A stretch of 64,000 bases of DNA from NCBI RefSeq assembly GCF_002803095.1, contig NZ_PGLR01000028.1:1-64000 (forward strand), written 5' to 3'. The stretch is from Pseudomonas sp. ZH-FAD (GTDB lineage Bacteria; Pseudomonadota; Gammaproteobacteria; Pseudomonadales; Pseudomonadaceae). The position numbers and the translations under genes were made by a program. The notes below the pieces were generated by a model. That model worked only from the letters and a program-made list of their open reading frames with translations, was not told the origin of the DNA and searched no databases. Below are positions 7,769 to 16,560 of this stretch, piece by piece. Numbering within the stretch: the stretch's first letter is position 1; the number at the start of each line of letters is the position of its first letter.

Positions 7769-9562
7769 TCATGACGCCGGAGCGGGCTCGAATGCGCGCG
7801 CAGGCCGCATGCGCGGCGATACATCGCGCGCCGGCAGGAAGCGCCCGTAGCGCTGTGCCTTGCCCAGATCATCCGGGTATTCCAGGCCGCGGCGATAGGC
7901 GATGCGACCGTTGATCATCGTCAGCGCGACCGCTGCATCGTTGCGTTTGACCACCCGCACCAGGCCCAGCACGTCCATCGGCGCTTCGTGCAGTTCGTCC
8001 AGGGTGTCATCGAGGCCGGCGGGGTCGATCAACACCAGGTCGGCACGGTCACCGACGCGCAGGTAGCCGGCATCGACGCCGATGAAGTCGGCCAGCTCGC
8101 CGCTGCAGCGGCGCACGGCCTTGCCCAGCTCCATGAAGGGCTCGCCGGCCAATTCGGCATCGCGCACGTACTTGAGAAAACGCAGCGGGAAGTTGTACTG
8201 GGCGATGGAGCGCAGGTGCGCGCCGGAGTCGGCGAAGCCGGGGTGCGTCCAGGGGCTGGCCAGCAGCTTGCGCATGATCGCCTCGCGCTGGTTGCCGTAG
8301 CAGGTCGTCCACTTCAGCTCATCGCGATACTGGCAGGCCAGTTCGAAGTAAGCGTCTACCGCATCCAGGCCGCGCGCCTGGCCCAGTTGCTTGAAGTTCT
8401 TACCGACCAGGCTGGGGTCCGGGCATTCGGTTACCCAGCAATCGGAGAAGTCGCGGTGCCACAGGCCCTTGGTCAGCACGGCTTTGACCTGTTTCTTGAA
8501 CAGGGCGCGGAACGCCGGCTCCCTGATCTTGGCGTAGAGCTCATCCGGGTCCTTGATGTTGCGCAGGATCTCGCCAGCACCGAATTCCTCGAAGGCATTC
8601 ACGTTGAGTCCTTCCAGGCGCAGGGTGAAGGGCGCTGGCAAGGTCTGCCAGCGGAAGTGGCCGCGCAGCACCCTGTTCGCCAGCCAGCCGGAAAGGCGGG
8701 TGAAGCGGTGCAGCAGCGGCTGCGACTTGAGATCCAGCGCCGTCAGCATGGTGCATTTCAGCGGTTTCCTGAACCAGCCGTGGGCCTGCCAGAGGAAGGC
8801 GAATACGTTGACCTTGGTCACCGCATTCGGCGCGCCCTGCAGCACGGCGCCGCGCCGCCGCAGTACGGCGAACAGGCGGGAGAACTCCTTCCAACTGGCG
8901 AAGGTCGACGGCAACGGGCTGGACCAGGCGCGGTCGCCGTCCATCTTGTCCAGTCGGGTGGTCATCGCCGACAGGCCAATACACCCGGCGTCCAGCGCCT
9001 CTTCGAGCAACTGCTCCATGCGCGCGAGTTCGGCTTCACTGGGCTTCACCCGACTGGTGGCGCGCTCCAGGCCCATCACCGCCACGCGCAGCTCCGAATG
9101 GCCGAGGAAGGAATTGACGTTCGGGCCCAACGGCAACTGGTCGTAGAAGGCGCGATAGCCGGCGGCGTCGCGCCAGGTTTTCTTTTCCTCGAGGATCGGC
9201 AGCACGTATTCACGGGGCACCGCTTCGACGCGGGTGAACAGGTCGGAGCAGTCTTCGGCGTCGGCCAGCACCATGCTGATGGAACAGGAGCCGATGGTCA
9301 CACTGGTGACGCCGTGGCGCACCGACTCCTTCAGCGCGGGCGCGGCGATCACCTCGGCATCGTAGTGCGAGTGGATCTCCAGGAAGCCGGGGGTGAGCCA
9401 CTGGCCTTTGGCGTCGATCACCTCGGGGCAGCCGGCGGCGTCCAGCGGGCTGAGGCTGAGCACCTCGACCTTGCCGTTACGGATACCGATATGACGGATT
9501 GCACCCGGCGTGCCGGTGCCGTCGAAGTACAGGCCGTTGTTGATGATGATGTCGTAGCTCAT
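7769..9562 (-). CDS. Amidohydrolase, N-acyl-D-amino-acid deacylase-like
   Basis: 597 residues starting at the ATG at 9562, which overlaps the stop of the upstream TSUP gene by 4 bp and has GGAG before it. The first metal site is His64-Ser-His66-x-Asp68 in GFLEIHSHYDAEV. The C-terminal DSGAHL segment and GYLRVGDRADLVLIDP are typical of COG3653 D-aminoacylases and related hydrolases, which cleave N-acyl or cyclic amide bonds using zinc in a TIM barrel. The long forward extension of the frame to 10039 lies inside the TSUP gene and is not coding. It is the last gene of a five-gene coupled operon. The true substrate is unknown; the operon suggests an exotic amide. Confidence 0.8.
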   Translation of the reverse strand: MSYDIIINNGLYFDGTGTPGAIRHIGIRNGKVEVLSLSPLDAAGCPEVIDAKGQWLTPGFLEIHSHYDAEVIAAPALKESVRHGVTSVTIGSCSISMVLADAEDCSDLFTRVEAVPREYVLPILEEKKTWRDAAGYRAFYDQLPLGPNVNSFLGHSELRVAVMGLERATSRVKPSEAELARMEQLLEEALDAGCIGLSAMTTRLDKMDGDRAWSSPLPSTFASWKEFSRLFAVLRRRGAVLQGAPNAVTKVNVFAFLWQAHGWFRKPLKCTMLTALDLKSQPLLHRFTRLSGWLANRVLRGHFRWQTLPAPFTLRLEGLNVNAFEEFGAGEILRNIKDPDELYAKIREPAFRALFKKQVKAVLTKGLWHRDFSDCWVTECPDPSLVGKNFKQLGQARGLDAVDAYFELACQYRDELKWTTCYGNQREAIMRKLLASPWTHPGFADSGAHLRSIAQYNFPLRFLKYVRDAELAGEPFMELGKAVRRCSGELADFIGVDAGYLRVGDRADLVLIDPAGLDDTLDELHEAPMDVLGLVRVVKRNDAAVALTMINGRIAYRRGLEYPDDLGKAQRYGRFLPARDVSPRMRPARAFEPAPAS

Positions 9563-10299
9563 GGCAGTCTCCAGGGCGCCAGCAGCAGGATGCCGGTGAC
9601 CAACAGCAGGATGTAGATGGCGAGGCGGAAATGACGCTCGTCGAAGCGCCGGTGCAGGCGTTCGCCCAGCCACATACCGAGCAGCAGGAGCGGGGCGTAG
9701 GCGAGCACCTGGGGCAGCGCCGGCAGCAGTCGACCGTCGAGCAAAAAGGCGAGGGTGAGCAGGCTGTTGAGGTTGAACCAGACAGTAACCAGGGTGGCGC
9801 GCAGTCGCGCCTTGTCCAGCTGGGTGCCGGCCAGGCCGTAGACCAGCAGCGGGCCGCCCGAGGCGAACAGGCCGTGGCTGAGGCCGGCGGCCAGGGTAAT
9901 GACGCGAGTCAGCCAGGCCGGGCGTTGCGGCAGTGCGCTCGCCCGGCGCAGGCGCCACAGTTCGCGGCCGGCGAACCAGACGATCAGCGCACCGAAGCCG
10001 ACCTTCAATGCCTGGGTGTCCAGATAAGGCAGCAGCCAATAGCCGAGCAGCGTGCCGATAAGCATGCCGGGCAGCAGGGTGCCAAGCAGCAGGCGGCGGT
10101 CGATCTGCTGCCGGTGGCGATGTACCAGATAGCCGGTCATGCAGATGTTCAGCGGCACCAGGATTGGCAACAGCTGATCGATGGGCAGCAGCAATGCGCC
10201 GAGCGACAGGGCGATGACCACGCTGCCAAAGCCAGTAACGGCTTCCAGGGTGTAGGCCAACAGAATGAAGCTGCCGAGGGCGTAGGGCACCAGGGCCAT
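9559..10299 (-). CDS. TSUP (TauE/SafE) family permease
   Basis: 246 residues and about eight hydrophobic segments. The first begins LGSFILLAYTLEAVTGFGS and the second half contains LAAGLSHGLFASGGPLLVYGL, the TauE/SafE repeat motif in a divergent form. The family exports sulfite, sulfonates or other small anions. Stop and downstream start overlap as ATGA with the amidohydrolase; the start abuts the SDR stop at 10299. Tight coupling suggests that this permease moves a product or substrate of the operon's enzymes. It is not closely similar to the TSUP protein at 384-1151. Confidence 0.78.
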   Translation of the reverse strand: MALVPYALGSFILLAYTLEAVTGFGSVVIALSLGALLLPIDQLLPILVPLNICMTGYLVHRHRQQIDRRLLLGTLLPGMLIGTLLGYWLLPYLDTQALKVGFGALIVWFAGRELWRLRRASALPQRPAWLTRVITLAAGLSHGLFASGGPLLVYGLAGTQLDKARLRATLVTVWFNLNSLLTLAFLLDGRLLPALPQVLAYAPLLLLGMWLGERLHRRFDERHFRLAIYILLLVTGILLLAPWRLP

Positions 10300-11081
10300 C
10301 AGCTCATTTCCCCGGCGAAACGCTGGCTCATCTTACGGTGGTACAGCGCCGGCGCCAGGCGCCAGAGCAGGCTCGCCAACCAGCTGCCACGATCCGGGAA
10401 CAGGCGCTCGCGGCGCTGCTGCAGTGCATCGAGAATCAGACTTGCCATCCAGTCGGCGCCACGAATACTGCCGATGGTCGAGCGGGCATGGCCAGCCGGT
10501 TTGCCGTCGCCGCCCAAGGCATTGCGGTCGATGGGCGTATCGAGAAAGCTCGGATAGACCATCAGCAGGCCGATACCGTCACGGACGATCTCGGCGCGTA
10601 GCACCTCGAAGGCCTGGCCCAGGGCGCTTTTTGCGGCGCAGTAACCGGCGCGGCCGAGCACCGGCATCCAGCCGGCCATGGAGCCGATGGCGACCACCTG
10701 GCCGCGGCTTTCACGCAGCAGCGGCAGAGCGGCCAGGGTCAGTTCCAGCGGCGCGTGATAGTCCACCGCCATGACCTTGCGAAACACCGCTGGATCGGTG
10801 CGCAGCGTAGGTGAACGGTGGGTGATGCCGGCATTGTTGATCAGCACGTCCAGCCGGCCGAAACGCTGCCGGCAGTCGTCGAGCAGGCGTGCATGCAGCT
10901 CGGGTTCGGTGATGTCGCCGGCAAGGGCCATTACGTGCTCGCTGCCCAATTCATTGGCGCGAGCTGTGAGGCCGCTGGCGTCGATATCGGTGAGCAGCAG
11001 GGCATCGCCACGCGCGTGACAGGCGCGCGCCAGTTGCCAGCCGAGGCCGCTGGCGGCGCCGGTAATCAGGACCACGCGCAT
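10299..11081 (-). CDS. Short-chain dehydrogenase/reductase (SDR)
   Basis: 260 residues of the classical SDR fold. The cofactor motif TGAASGLG is at residues 7-14, with Asp32 in LLLTDID after the second strand, which favours NAD(H). NNAG is at 82-85, and the catalytic Ser134, Tyr147 and Lys151 are present (YCAAK). The ATG at 11081 is taken as start because AGGAG lies 7 nt upstream; a GTG three bases earlier is possible. The start overlaps the BASS symporter stop as TGATG, so translation is coupled. It probably interconverts an alcohol and a ketone for the neighbouring monooxygenase pathway. Confidence 0.83.
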   Translation of the reverse strand: MRVVLITGAASGLGWQLARACHARGDALLLTDIDASGLTARANELGSEHVMALAGDITEPELHARLLDDCRQRFGRLDVLINNAGITHRSPTLRTDPAVFRKVMAVDYHAPLELTLAALPLLRESRGQVVAIGSMAGWMPVLGRAGYCAAKSALGQAFEVLRAEIVRDGIGLLMVYPSFLDTPIDRNALGGDGKPAGHARSTIGSIRGADWMASLILDALQQRRERLFPDRGSWLASLLWRLAPALYHRKMSQRFAGEMS

Positions 11082-12019
11082 CACCGCTCTCCTGCGCTGG
11101 GCAAGGGCGTCAGCAACGCGTCGGCTGCAGGCGGCCTACGTGACCACAGCCAGGCCAGGCTGAGGCCAGACACCAGATGCCAGCAACCCCAGAACGCAGC
11201 GATCAGCAACATGCCGCTGGCCTGTGGGAAGAAGGTGAAGATGATCACCAGGCCCAGCGCCGAATTCTGGATGCCCACTTCCAGCGTCAGAGCGCGGCGG
11301 TCGGCCACCGGTAGCCTGCTCAGGCGGGCGCTGAGGTAGCCAATGCTCAGTGCCAGGGCGTTGTGCGCCACCACCAGCCAGAAGAACAGATGAAAATGTC
11401 GGGTGAACTGCTCGAGGTTGCGGCTGAACGCCAGCGCGACGAAACCGAGCATTACCAACAAGGCGAACAGACGCAGGGGCTTTTCCACTTTCAGCGTCAG
11501 TTGCGGGAAACGCCGGCCGATCCACATGCCTGCCAGTAGAGGCAGGCCGAGCACCAGCAGCACGAGCAGCAGCAAGCTCAGCGGGTCCAGTTCGATCTGC
11601 GTCAGCAAGGGCCTGGTGTGAGGATTGAGCCAGGCGTACAGAGCGAAGTTGAGCGGTGTCAGCACGCTGGCGACGACGCTGGAAACGGCGGTCATGCTCA
11701 CTGACAGCGCGACGTTGCCGCGCGCCATCCAGGTCATGATGTTGGAGAAGCTGCCGCCTGGGCAGGCAGCGATCAGGGTCATGCCCAGCGCCAGTTGCGG
11801 CTCGATGGCCAGGGCCCAGCAGGCCAGGCAGGTCAGCGCCGGCAGCAACACGAATTGCGCCAGCATGCCAATCACCGGGGCCTTGGGCGCGCGGGTGATG
11901 CGGCGGAAGTCTTCGGCGCGCAGGTCCAGGGAGACGCCGAACATCATCAACGCGACGATCAGGTTGATCAGCACCAGGCTGCTGGGGTCGAAGGCGATAT
12001 TCACCTGTTCCATGCTCAT
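11081..12019 (-). CDS. Bile acid:sodium symporter (BASS) family transporter
   Basis: 312 residues with nine to ten hydrophobic segments. Conserved family stretches include LIVALMMFGVSLDLRAEDFRRI near the N-terminus, LIAACPGGSFSNIMTWMARGNVALS around residues 105-125, and LEVGIQNSALGLVIIF in the second half. The last two carry the crossing helices that bind sodium. Bacterial members take up bile acids, pantoate or other organic anions. The gene overlaps both neighbours by a few bases within the five-gene operon. Specificity cannot be told; a bulky organic acid acted on by the adjacent FMO and SDR is a reasonable guess. Confidence 0.85.
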   Translation of the reverse strand: MSMEQVNIAFDPSSLVLINLIVALMMFGVSLDLRAEDFRRITRAPKAPVIGMLAQFVLLPALTCLACWALAIEPQLALGMTLIAACPGGSFSNIMTWMARGNVALSVSMTAVSSVVASVLTPLNFALYAWLNPHTRPLLTQIELDPLSLLLLVLLVLGLPLLAGMWIGRRFPQLTLKVEKPLRLFALLVMLGFVALAFSRNLEQFTRHFHLFFWLVVAHNALALSIGYLSARLSRLPVADRRALTLEVGIQNSALGLVIIFTFFPQASGMLLIAAFWGCWHLVSGLSLAWLWSRRPPAADALLTPLPSAGER

Positions 12020-13344
12020 GCCCCCTGCGCAGCGAGTGCGCCATCGTTGGCCAGCTCACGGCGCAGGGCGGCGCTGTGTTCGGCTATGCGTCTACGATAG
12101 CTGTCCTTGTGCACGTAATAGGCCATGCGCTCCAGTTGCAGGTAGCGATAGCCGCCATCCAGGCGCTGGCTGGCTTGAGCACGAATGGTCTGGCGCAGGG
12201 CCTGAGCAGCGGGGCTGCCAGCCCGCGACTGGCGGATATACAGCGCGACCAGCTCCGCCTGCTCGTCACGACCCTGCCAGCCCAGGCCGGAGGCCTCGAC
12301 CATGCCGAGCATGAACAGGTCGTCGTGCTTGGGGTGGAATACGTTGAGATACAGCTGCGGTGCACCGGCATCTTGTGGCCAGTTCAACTCGTCGCGGTCG
12401 ATGAAGGGGTAGTCGAGCTTGTAGCCGGTGGCCATGAGGATCAGGTCGTACTCGGCCTGTTCGCCATTGGCAAAGGTCACGCTTTGACCACTCACTGCCG
12501 TGATATCGCCGCGAGGGCGGATGTCACCGTGACCGATATGGTGCAGCACCAGCGAGTTCATCACCGGATGCGACTCGTACAGGCGATAGTCCGGGTCGGG
12601 CAGGCCGTACTGCGAGGGTTTGCCGACCAGGGCGCGCACCAGTAGGCCGTCGACCGACTGTTTGAGACGACGCGGTAGCTTGATCGCTCCGCCGAAGGTG
12701 TCGGTGGGTTTGCCGAGGATGAACTTGGGCAGGAAGTGATAGCCACGGCGTACCGAGAGGTCGACCGAGGCGGCGCGATGCACGGCATCGACGGCGATAT
12801 CGCAGGCCGAGTTGCCGCAGCCGACCACCAGCACCCGTTTGCCGGCGAAGATATCCGCGCTCTTGTAGGCATTCGAATGCAACAACTCGCCGGAAAAGTC
12901 ACCGGGTAGGCGCGGCAGGTTGGGCGTATGCAGGGTGCCGTTGGCGATCAGTACACCGTCGAAACGCCATTCGCGTTGCTCGCCGTTGCGCTCGCTGATC
13001 AGTTTCCAGCCATCTTGCTCGCGTTGTACCTGCAGCACGCGGGTATCGAACTGGTAATGCTCGTAGAGACGAAACTGCCTGGCGTAGTCGCGAAAGTAGC
13101 GGCGCATCTCGCTGTGGTGCGGGTAGGGCGCCACCTCGGCGCGCATGGGGAACTCGCGGAACTCGGTGGTGCCCTTGGAGGAAATCAGATGCGCCGAGTG
13201 ATACATGCTGCTGTGCGGGTTATCGATATCCCACAGGCCGCCAACGTCGCTGTGCAGCTCGAAACCGACGAAATCGATACCGTGCTTCTTCAATTGCCGA
13301 GCCGTGCACAGGCCCATGGGGCCGGCACCTATGATGGCGTACAT
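12016..13344 (-). CDS. Flavin-containing monooxygenase (FMO / Baeyer-Villiger-type)
   Basis: 442 residues. An FAD-binding GAGPMG lies at residues 6-11, the FMO fingerprint FxGxxxHxxxY is present as FSGELLHSNAY (150-160), and an NADPH-binding GCGNSA lies at 175-180. This set defines class B flavin monooxygenases, which oxygenate nitrogen, sulfur or ketone carbons using NADPH and O2. The start at 13344 is preceded by GAGG; upstream in-frame codons to 13464 lack family similarity. It is the first gene of the five-gene operon and overlaps the symporter by 4 bp, so the operon promoter should lie in 13345-13480, shared with the divergent gene. Confidence 0.87.
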   Translation of the reverse strand: MYAIIGAGPMGLCTARQLKKHGIDFVGFELHSDVGGLWDIDNPHSSMYHSAHLISSKGTTEFREFPMRAEVAPYPHHSEMRRYFRDYARQFRLYEHYQFDTRVLQVQREQDGWKLISERNGEQREWRFDGVLIANGTLHTPNLPRLPGDFSGELLHSNAYKSADIFAGKRVLVVGCGNSACDIAVDAVHRAASVDLSVRRGYHFLPKFILGKPTDTFGGAIKLPRRLKQSVDGLLVRALVGKPSQYGLPDPDYRLYESHPVMNSLVLHHIGHGDIRPRGDITAVSGQSVTFANGEQAEYDLILMATGYKLDYPFIDRDELNWPQDAGAPQLYLNVFHPKHDDLFMLGMVEASGLGWQGRDEQAELVALYIRQSRAGSPAAQALRQTIRAQASQRLDGGYRYLQLERMAYYVHKDSYRRRIAEHSAALRRELANDGALAAQGA

Positions 13345-13480
13345 GGCGAACCTCGTTATTGTTATGAGTAGCAGCGTAAGTGATGGAATTATTGCGTGAC
13401 CGGGGGCTGCTGCTTCAATGACAATCGGCGCCTTTAGCCCGGTTCTTGTGGTACGGGATGTCACTGTGGGAGAGGTATCG

Positions 13481-14260
13481 ATGCCAGGGTTGCCGCCGGA
13501 CGACGAGTTGCAGCAGCAGGACGAGGTTCTGCTGGCCGAGGTGCGCGACGCCTTCGGGGTGATCCGAGTGGTGCAGATCGGCGCCTACCGCTTTCTCGAG
13601 TTTGGCGATGCCATCGAACAGAGTTGCGTGTTCCAGGGCGATCCCAGCTGGCTGGAATACGACTACACCCGCGCCATGTTGCTGGGCGCGCTGTGCCACG
13701 ATGCGCCGGAAACCGCACTGTTCCTGGGGCTGGGCGCCGGCAACCTGACCCAGGCCTGCCTGAAGTTCCTGCCATTGGAGGACGTCGAGGCCATCGAGCT
13801 GCGCCCGGACGTACCGCGCCTGGCCATGGAGTTTCTCGGCCTGGACGATGACCCACGGCTGACCATTCGCATCGGCGACGCCACCGAACTGCTCGACAGC
13901 GCGGAAACCGCCGACCTGATCTTTCTCGATCTGTACACCGATCAGGGCCCGGGTGTCGGGCATCTGGCCTGGCGCTTTCTCGAGCGCTGCCGCGAAAAAC
14001 TCAACCCGGGCGGCTGGCTGATCATCAACCAATGGGCGGGCAATGACGGCAAGCCGCTTGGCGCGGCACTGCTGCGCGGCCTCTATCACCGACACTATTG
14101 GGAGTGCCCGGTGAAGGAGGGCAACGTGGTATTGCTGATCCCGGCCGACCTCGAGCAGCGCCTGAACATGGGACGCCTGCAGATGCGAGCAGGCGAGCTG
14201 GCGCCGCGCCTGGGTTATTCGCTACAGCCGCTGATCGAAGCGCTGCGTCCGGCCACTTGA
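13481..14260 (+). CDS. Spermidine-synthase-like methyltransferase-fold protein
   Basis: 259 residues. The S-adenosyl-binding motif FLGLGAGNL sits at residues 81-89, followed by VEAIELRPDV and a DLIFLDLYTD strand, as in the spermine/spermidine synthase superfamily (PRK04457-type). The usual putrescine-site residues are not obvious, so it may not be a true polyamine synthase. The start at 13481 follows GGGAGAGG; the frame also has an ATG at 13418 without a ribosome site. It is divergent from the FMO operon. Confidence 0.75.
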   Translation: MPGLPPDDELQQQDEVLLAEVRDAFGVIRVVQIGAYRFLEFGDAIEQSCVFQGDPSWLEYDYTRAMLLGALCHDAPETALFLGLGAGNLTQACLKFLPLEDVEAIELRPDVPRLAMEFLGLDDDPRLTIRIGDATELLDSAETADLIFLDLYTDQGPGVGHLAWRFLERCREKLNPGGWLIINQWAGNDGKPLGAALLRGLYHRHYWECPVKEGNVVLLIPADLEQRLNMGRLQMRAGELAPRLGYSLQPLIEALRPAT

Positions 14261-14326
14261 TGCGCCGTTGAGCGGTTGGATGCATGCCAATCGATAAAAA
14301 CCAGCACCCGAGTCAGGATTTTCCGG

Positions 14327-14549
14327 TATAGTGCGCGCCGGCCAATTTTCTGGCCACGTTCAGGTAGCGCAACTCGCCCGGGAAATTAACACCCGGCAGC
14401 CAGTCCCCAGCGGACTATCCTTGACGATTCACTTTCATCACGTTTTCGCAAATCCCCGCCGACCAGGCTGCCAGGGTGACCCAAAAGGTCTTACACGGCA
14501 TGCGCAGCTTTGGAACATGGGTCTTTGCGGATGCACTTGAGGCAGACCC
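14327..14549 (+). promoter_or_regulatory. deaD promoter -10 and long 5' leader
   Basis: A TATAGT hexamer (14327-14332) lies 217 bp before the deaD ATG, with no convincing -35. The implied leader has a small hairpin, GGCCA-N6-TGGCC (14340-14355), and no ORF with a ribosome site. Long structured leaders are known for cold-shock DEAD-box helicases in enterobacteria, where they serve temperature and autoregulation. Function here is inferred. Confidence 0.4.
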
Positions 14550-16241
14550 ATGACCCAGGAAATCGGCGGCTTCGCCGCGCTCGGACTTCACCCCAATATT
14601 CTCGCCGCTCTGACCGCCGTCGGTTACGAAGAGCCGTCTCCGATCCAGTCGCAGGCCATTCCGGTGATTCTCGCCGGCCACGACATGATCGGCCAGGCGC
14701 AGACTGGTACCGGTAAAACCGCAGCCTTCGCGCTGCCGCTGCTGTCGAAAATCGACACGGCCAAGCGCGAGCCGCAGGTGCTGATCCTGGCACCGACCCG
14801 CGAGCTGGCCCTGCAGGTTGCCACCGCCTTCGAAACCTACTCCAAGCAGATGCCTGGCCTGAATGTCGTTGCCGTATACGGCGGCGCGCCCATGGGCCCG
14901 CAGCTCAAGGCCATTCGCCAGGGCGCTCAGGTCATCGTCGCTACCCCTGGTCGCCTGGTCGACCACCTGCGTCGTGACGAGAAAGTGCTGTCCACCATTC
15001 AGCACCTGGTGCTCGACGAAGCCGATGAAATGCTCAAGCTGGGCTTCATGGATGACCTCGAAGTGATCTTCGAAGCCATGCCGGAAAGCCGCCAGAGCGT
15101 GCTGTTCTCCGCCACGCTGCCGCACTCGATTCGCGCCATCGCCGAGAAGCACCTGCGCGAGCCGCAACACATCAAGATCGCTGCCAAGACCCAGACCGTC
15201 TCGCGCATCGAACAGGCGCATCTGATGATCCACGCCGACCAGAAGACCAACGCCGTGCTGCGTCTGCTGGAAGTCGAGGATTTCGACGCGCTGATCGCCT
15301 TCGTGCGTACCAAGCAAGCCACCCTGGACCTGGCCAGCGCCCTGGAAGCCAAAGGCTACAAGGCGGCTGCGCTGAACGGTGATATCGCCCAGAACCAGCG
15401 CGAGCGCGTCATCGAATCGCTCAAGGATGGCCGTCTGGACATCGTCGTGGCAACTGACGTGGCTGCCCGTGGTATCGACGTGCCGCGCATCACCCACGTA
15501 TTCAACGTCGACATGCCGTACGACCCGGAGTCCTACGTGCACCGTATCGGTCGTACCGGCCGTGCCGGTCGTGATGGCCGGGCGCTGCTGCTGGTGACGC
15601 CGCGTGAGCGTCGCATGCTGCAGGTGATCGAGCGTGTCACCGGGCAGAAGGTCGGTGAGGTCAAGCTGCCGAACGCCCAACAGGTGCTCGATGCTCGCAT
15701 CAAGAAACTGACCAACAGCCTGGCGCCGCTGGTGGCCGATGCCGAAGCCAGCCATGGCGATCTGCTCGACCGTCTGACCACCGATATCGGCTGCAGCCCA
15801 CGTGCCCTGGCCGCTGCGCTGCTGAAAAAGGCTACCAACGGCCAGGCCCTGGATCTGGCCACTGTCGAGCGCGAGCAGCCACTGGTGCCGGGCGCTGGCG
15901 GCGCTCCGCGTGAGCGTCGTGAACGTGACGGCGAGCGTAGTGATCGTGGTGGTGAACGCGGCGAATTCCGCGAACGCCGCGCGCCGGTACCGCTGACCGA
16001 AGGTCGCGTGCGTTGCCGTACTGCGCTGGGTACTCGTGACGGTATCGCCGCGAAGAATCTGCTCGGTGCCATCCTCAATGAGGGTGGCCTGGCTCGCGAA
16101 GCGATCGGTCGTATCCAGATCCGCGAAACCTTCAGCCTGGTCGAGCTACCGGAAGACGGGCTGGACCGCCTGCTGGGCAAACTGAAAGATACCCGCGTTG
16201 CTGGCAAGGCTCTGAAGCTGCGTCGTTACCGCGAGGATTGA
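14550..16241 (+). CDS. deaD: DEAD-box ATP-dependent RNA helicase DeaD (CsdA)
   Basis: 563 residues. Helicase motifs in order are: Q motif PSPIQSQAIP, AQTGTGKT (50-57), PTRELALQ, TPGRLVD, DEAD (156-159), SAT (187-189), ARGIDVPRITHV and HRIGRTGRAGR. An Arg/Glu-rich linker at about residues 450-480 leads to a DbpA-type RNA-binding domain (RVRCRTALGTRDGI ... LELP-like FSLVELPEDGL). This is the DeaD/CsdA layout: unwinding of structured RNA for ribosome assembly, mRNA decay and cold adaptation. A strong terminator follows at 16277. The first ATG fits the usual MTQE start. Confidence 0.93.
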   Translation: MTQEIGGFAALGLHPNILAALTAVGYEEPSPIQSQAIPVILAGHDMIGQAQTGTGKTAAFALPLLSKIDTAKREPQVLILAPTRELALQVATAFETYSKQMPGLNVVAVYGGAPMGPQLKAIRQGAQVIVATPGRLVDHLRRDEKVLSTIQHLVLDEADEMLKLGFMDDLEVIFEAMPESRQSVLFSATLPHSIRAIAEKHLREPQHIKIAAKTQTVSRIEQAHLMIHADQKTNAVLRLLEVEDFDALIAFVRTKQATLDLASALEAKGYKAAALNGDIAQNQRERVIESLKDGRLDIVVATDVAARGIDVPRITHVFNVDMPYDPESYVHRIGRTGRAGRDGRALLLVTPRERRMLQVIERVTGQKVGEVKLPNAQQVLDARIKKLTNSLAPLVADAEASHGDLLDRLTTDIGCSPRALAAALLKKATNGQALDLATVEREQPLVPGAGGAPRERRERDGERSDRGGERGEFRERRAPVPLTEGRVRCRTALGTRDGIAAKNLLGAILNEGGLAREAIGRIQIRETFSLVELPEDGLDRLLGKLKDTRVAGKALKLRRYRED

Positions 16242-16276
16242 TCCTGCGAGCCTGATGGCTCATGGCAGGATCAACG

Positions 16277-16312
16277 AAACGCCGCAACCCTTACCGGGTT
16301 GCGGCGTTTTTG
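16277..16312 (+). terminator. Rho-independent terminator of deaD
   Basis: An AAACGCCGCAACCC stem pairs with GGGTTGCGGCGTTT across a 5-nt loop, followed by a T-rich tail, 36 bp after the deaD stop. Confidence 0.9.
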
Positions 16313-16327
16313 TTTGTTAAGGGCAGG

Positions 16328-16560
16328 TGAACAGGCCGTTGAAAAACGTAGGCGAGGCAGTCAGTGCAATACCGATGGCGGCCCCGCAAAAACAGGCGAA
16401 AAAAGCACTGGGCCCGCACTCGGGTTTACGAGTTGTAAATGAGCACTTGACTCGCTTCGCTCACCCCTTCGGGGCCGCGCTAAAGCGCGTTCAGTCTGCG
16501 ACTGTGAGCCTGTTTTTAACGCAGCAATGGCAACGCAGGTAGTTTTTCAGCAGCCTGTCA
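16328..16560. repeat. MITE-like element with ~20-bp terminal inverted repeats
   Basis: The left end TGAACAGGCCGTTGAAAAAC and the right end, read inverted, TGACAGGCTGCTGAAAAAC match over most positions and enclose about 233 bp with no coding capacity. The interior has palindromic stretches such as CCCCTTCGGGG and GCGCTAAAGCGC. The layout suggests a non-autonomous transposable element. The right end supplies the stop codon of the DUF2513-like gene at 16558-16560. With the deaD terminator it accounts for the whole 16242-16557 gap. Confidence 0.6.

Noticed and set aside
9563..10039. N-terminal extension of the amidohydrolase to 756 residues
   Set aside because: The extra codons lie within the TSUP permease gene in another frame; the ATG at 9562 has a ribosome site and matches family starts.
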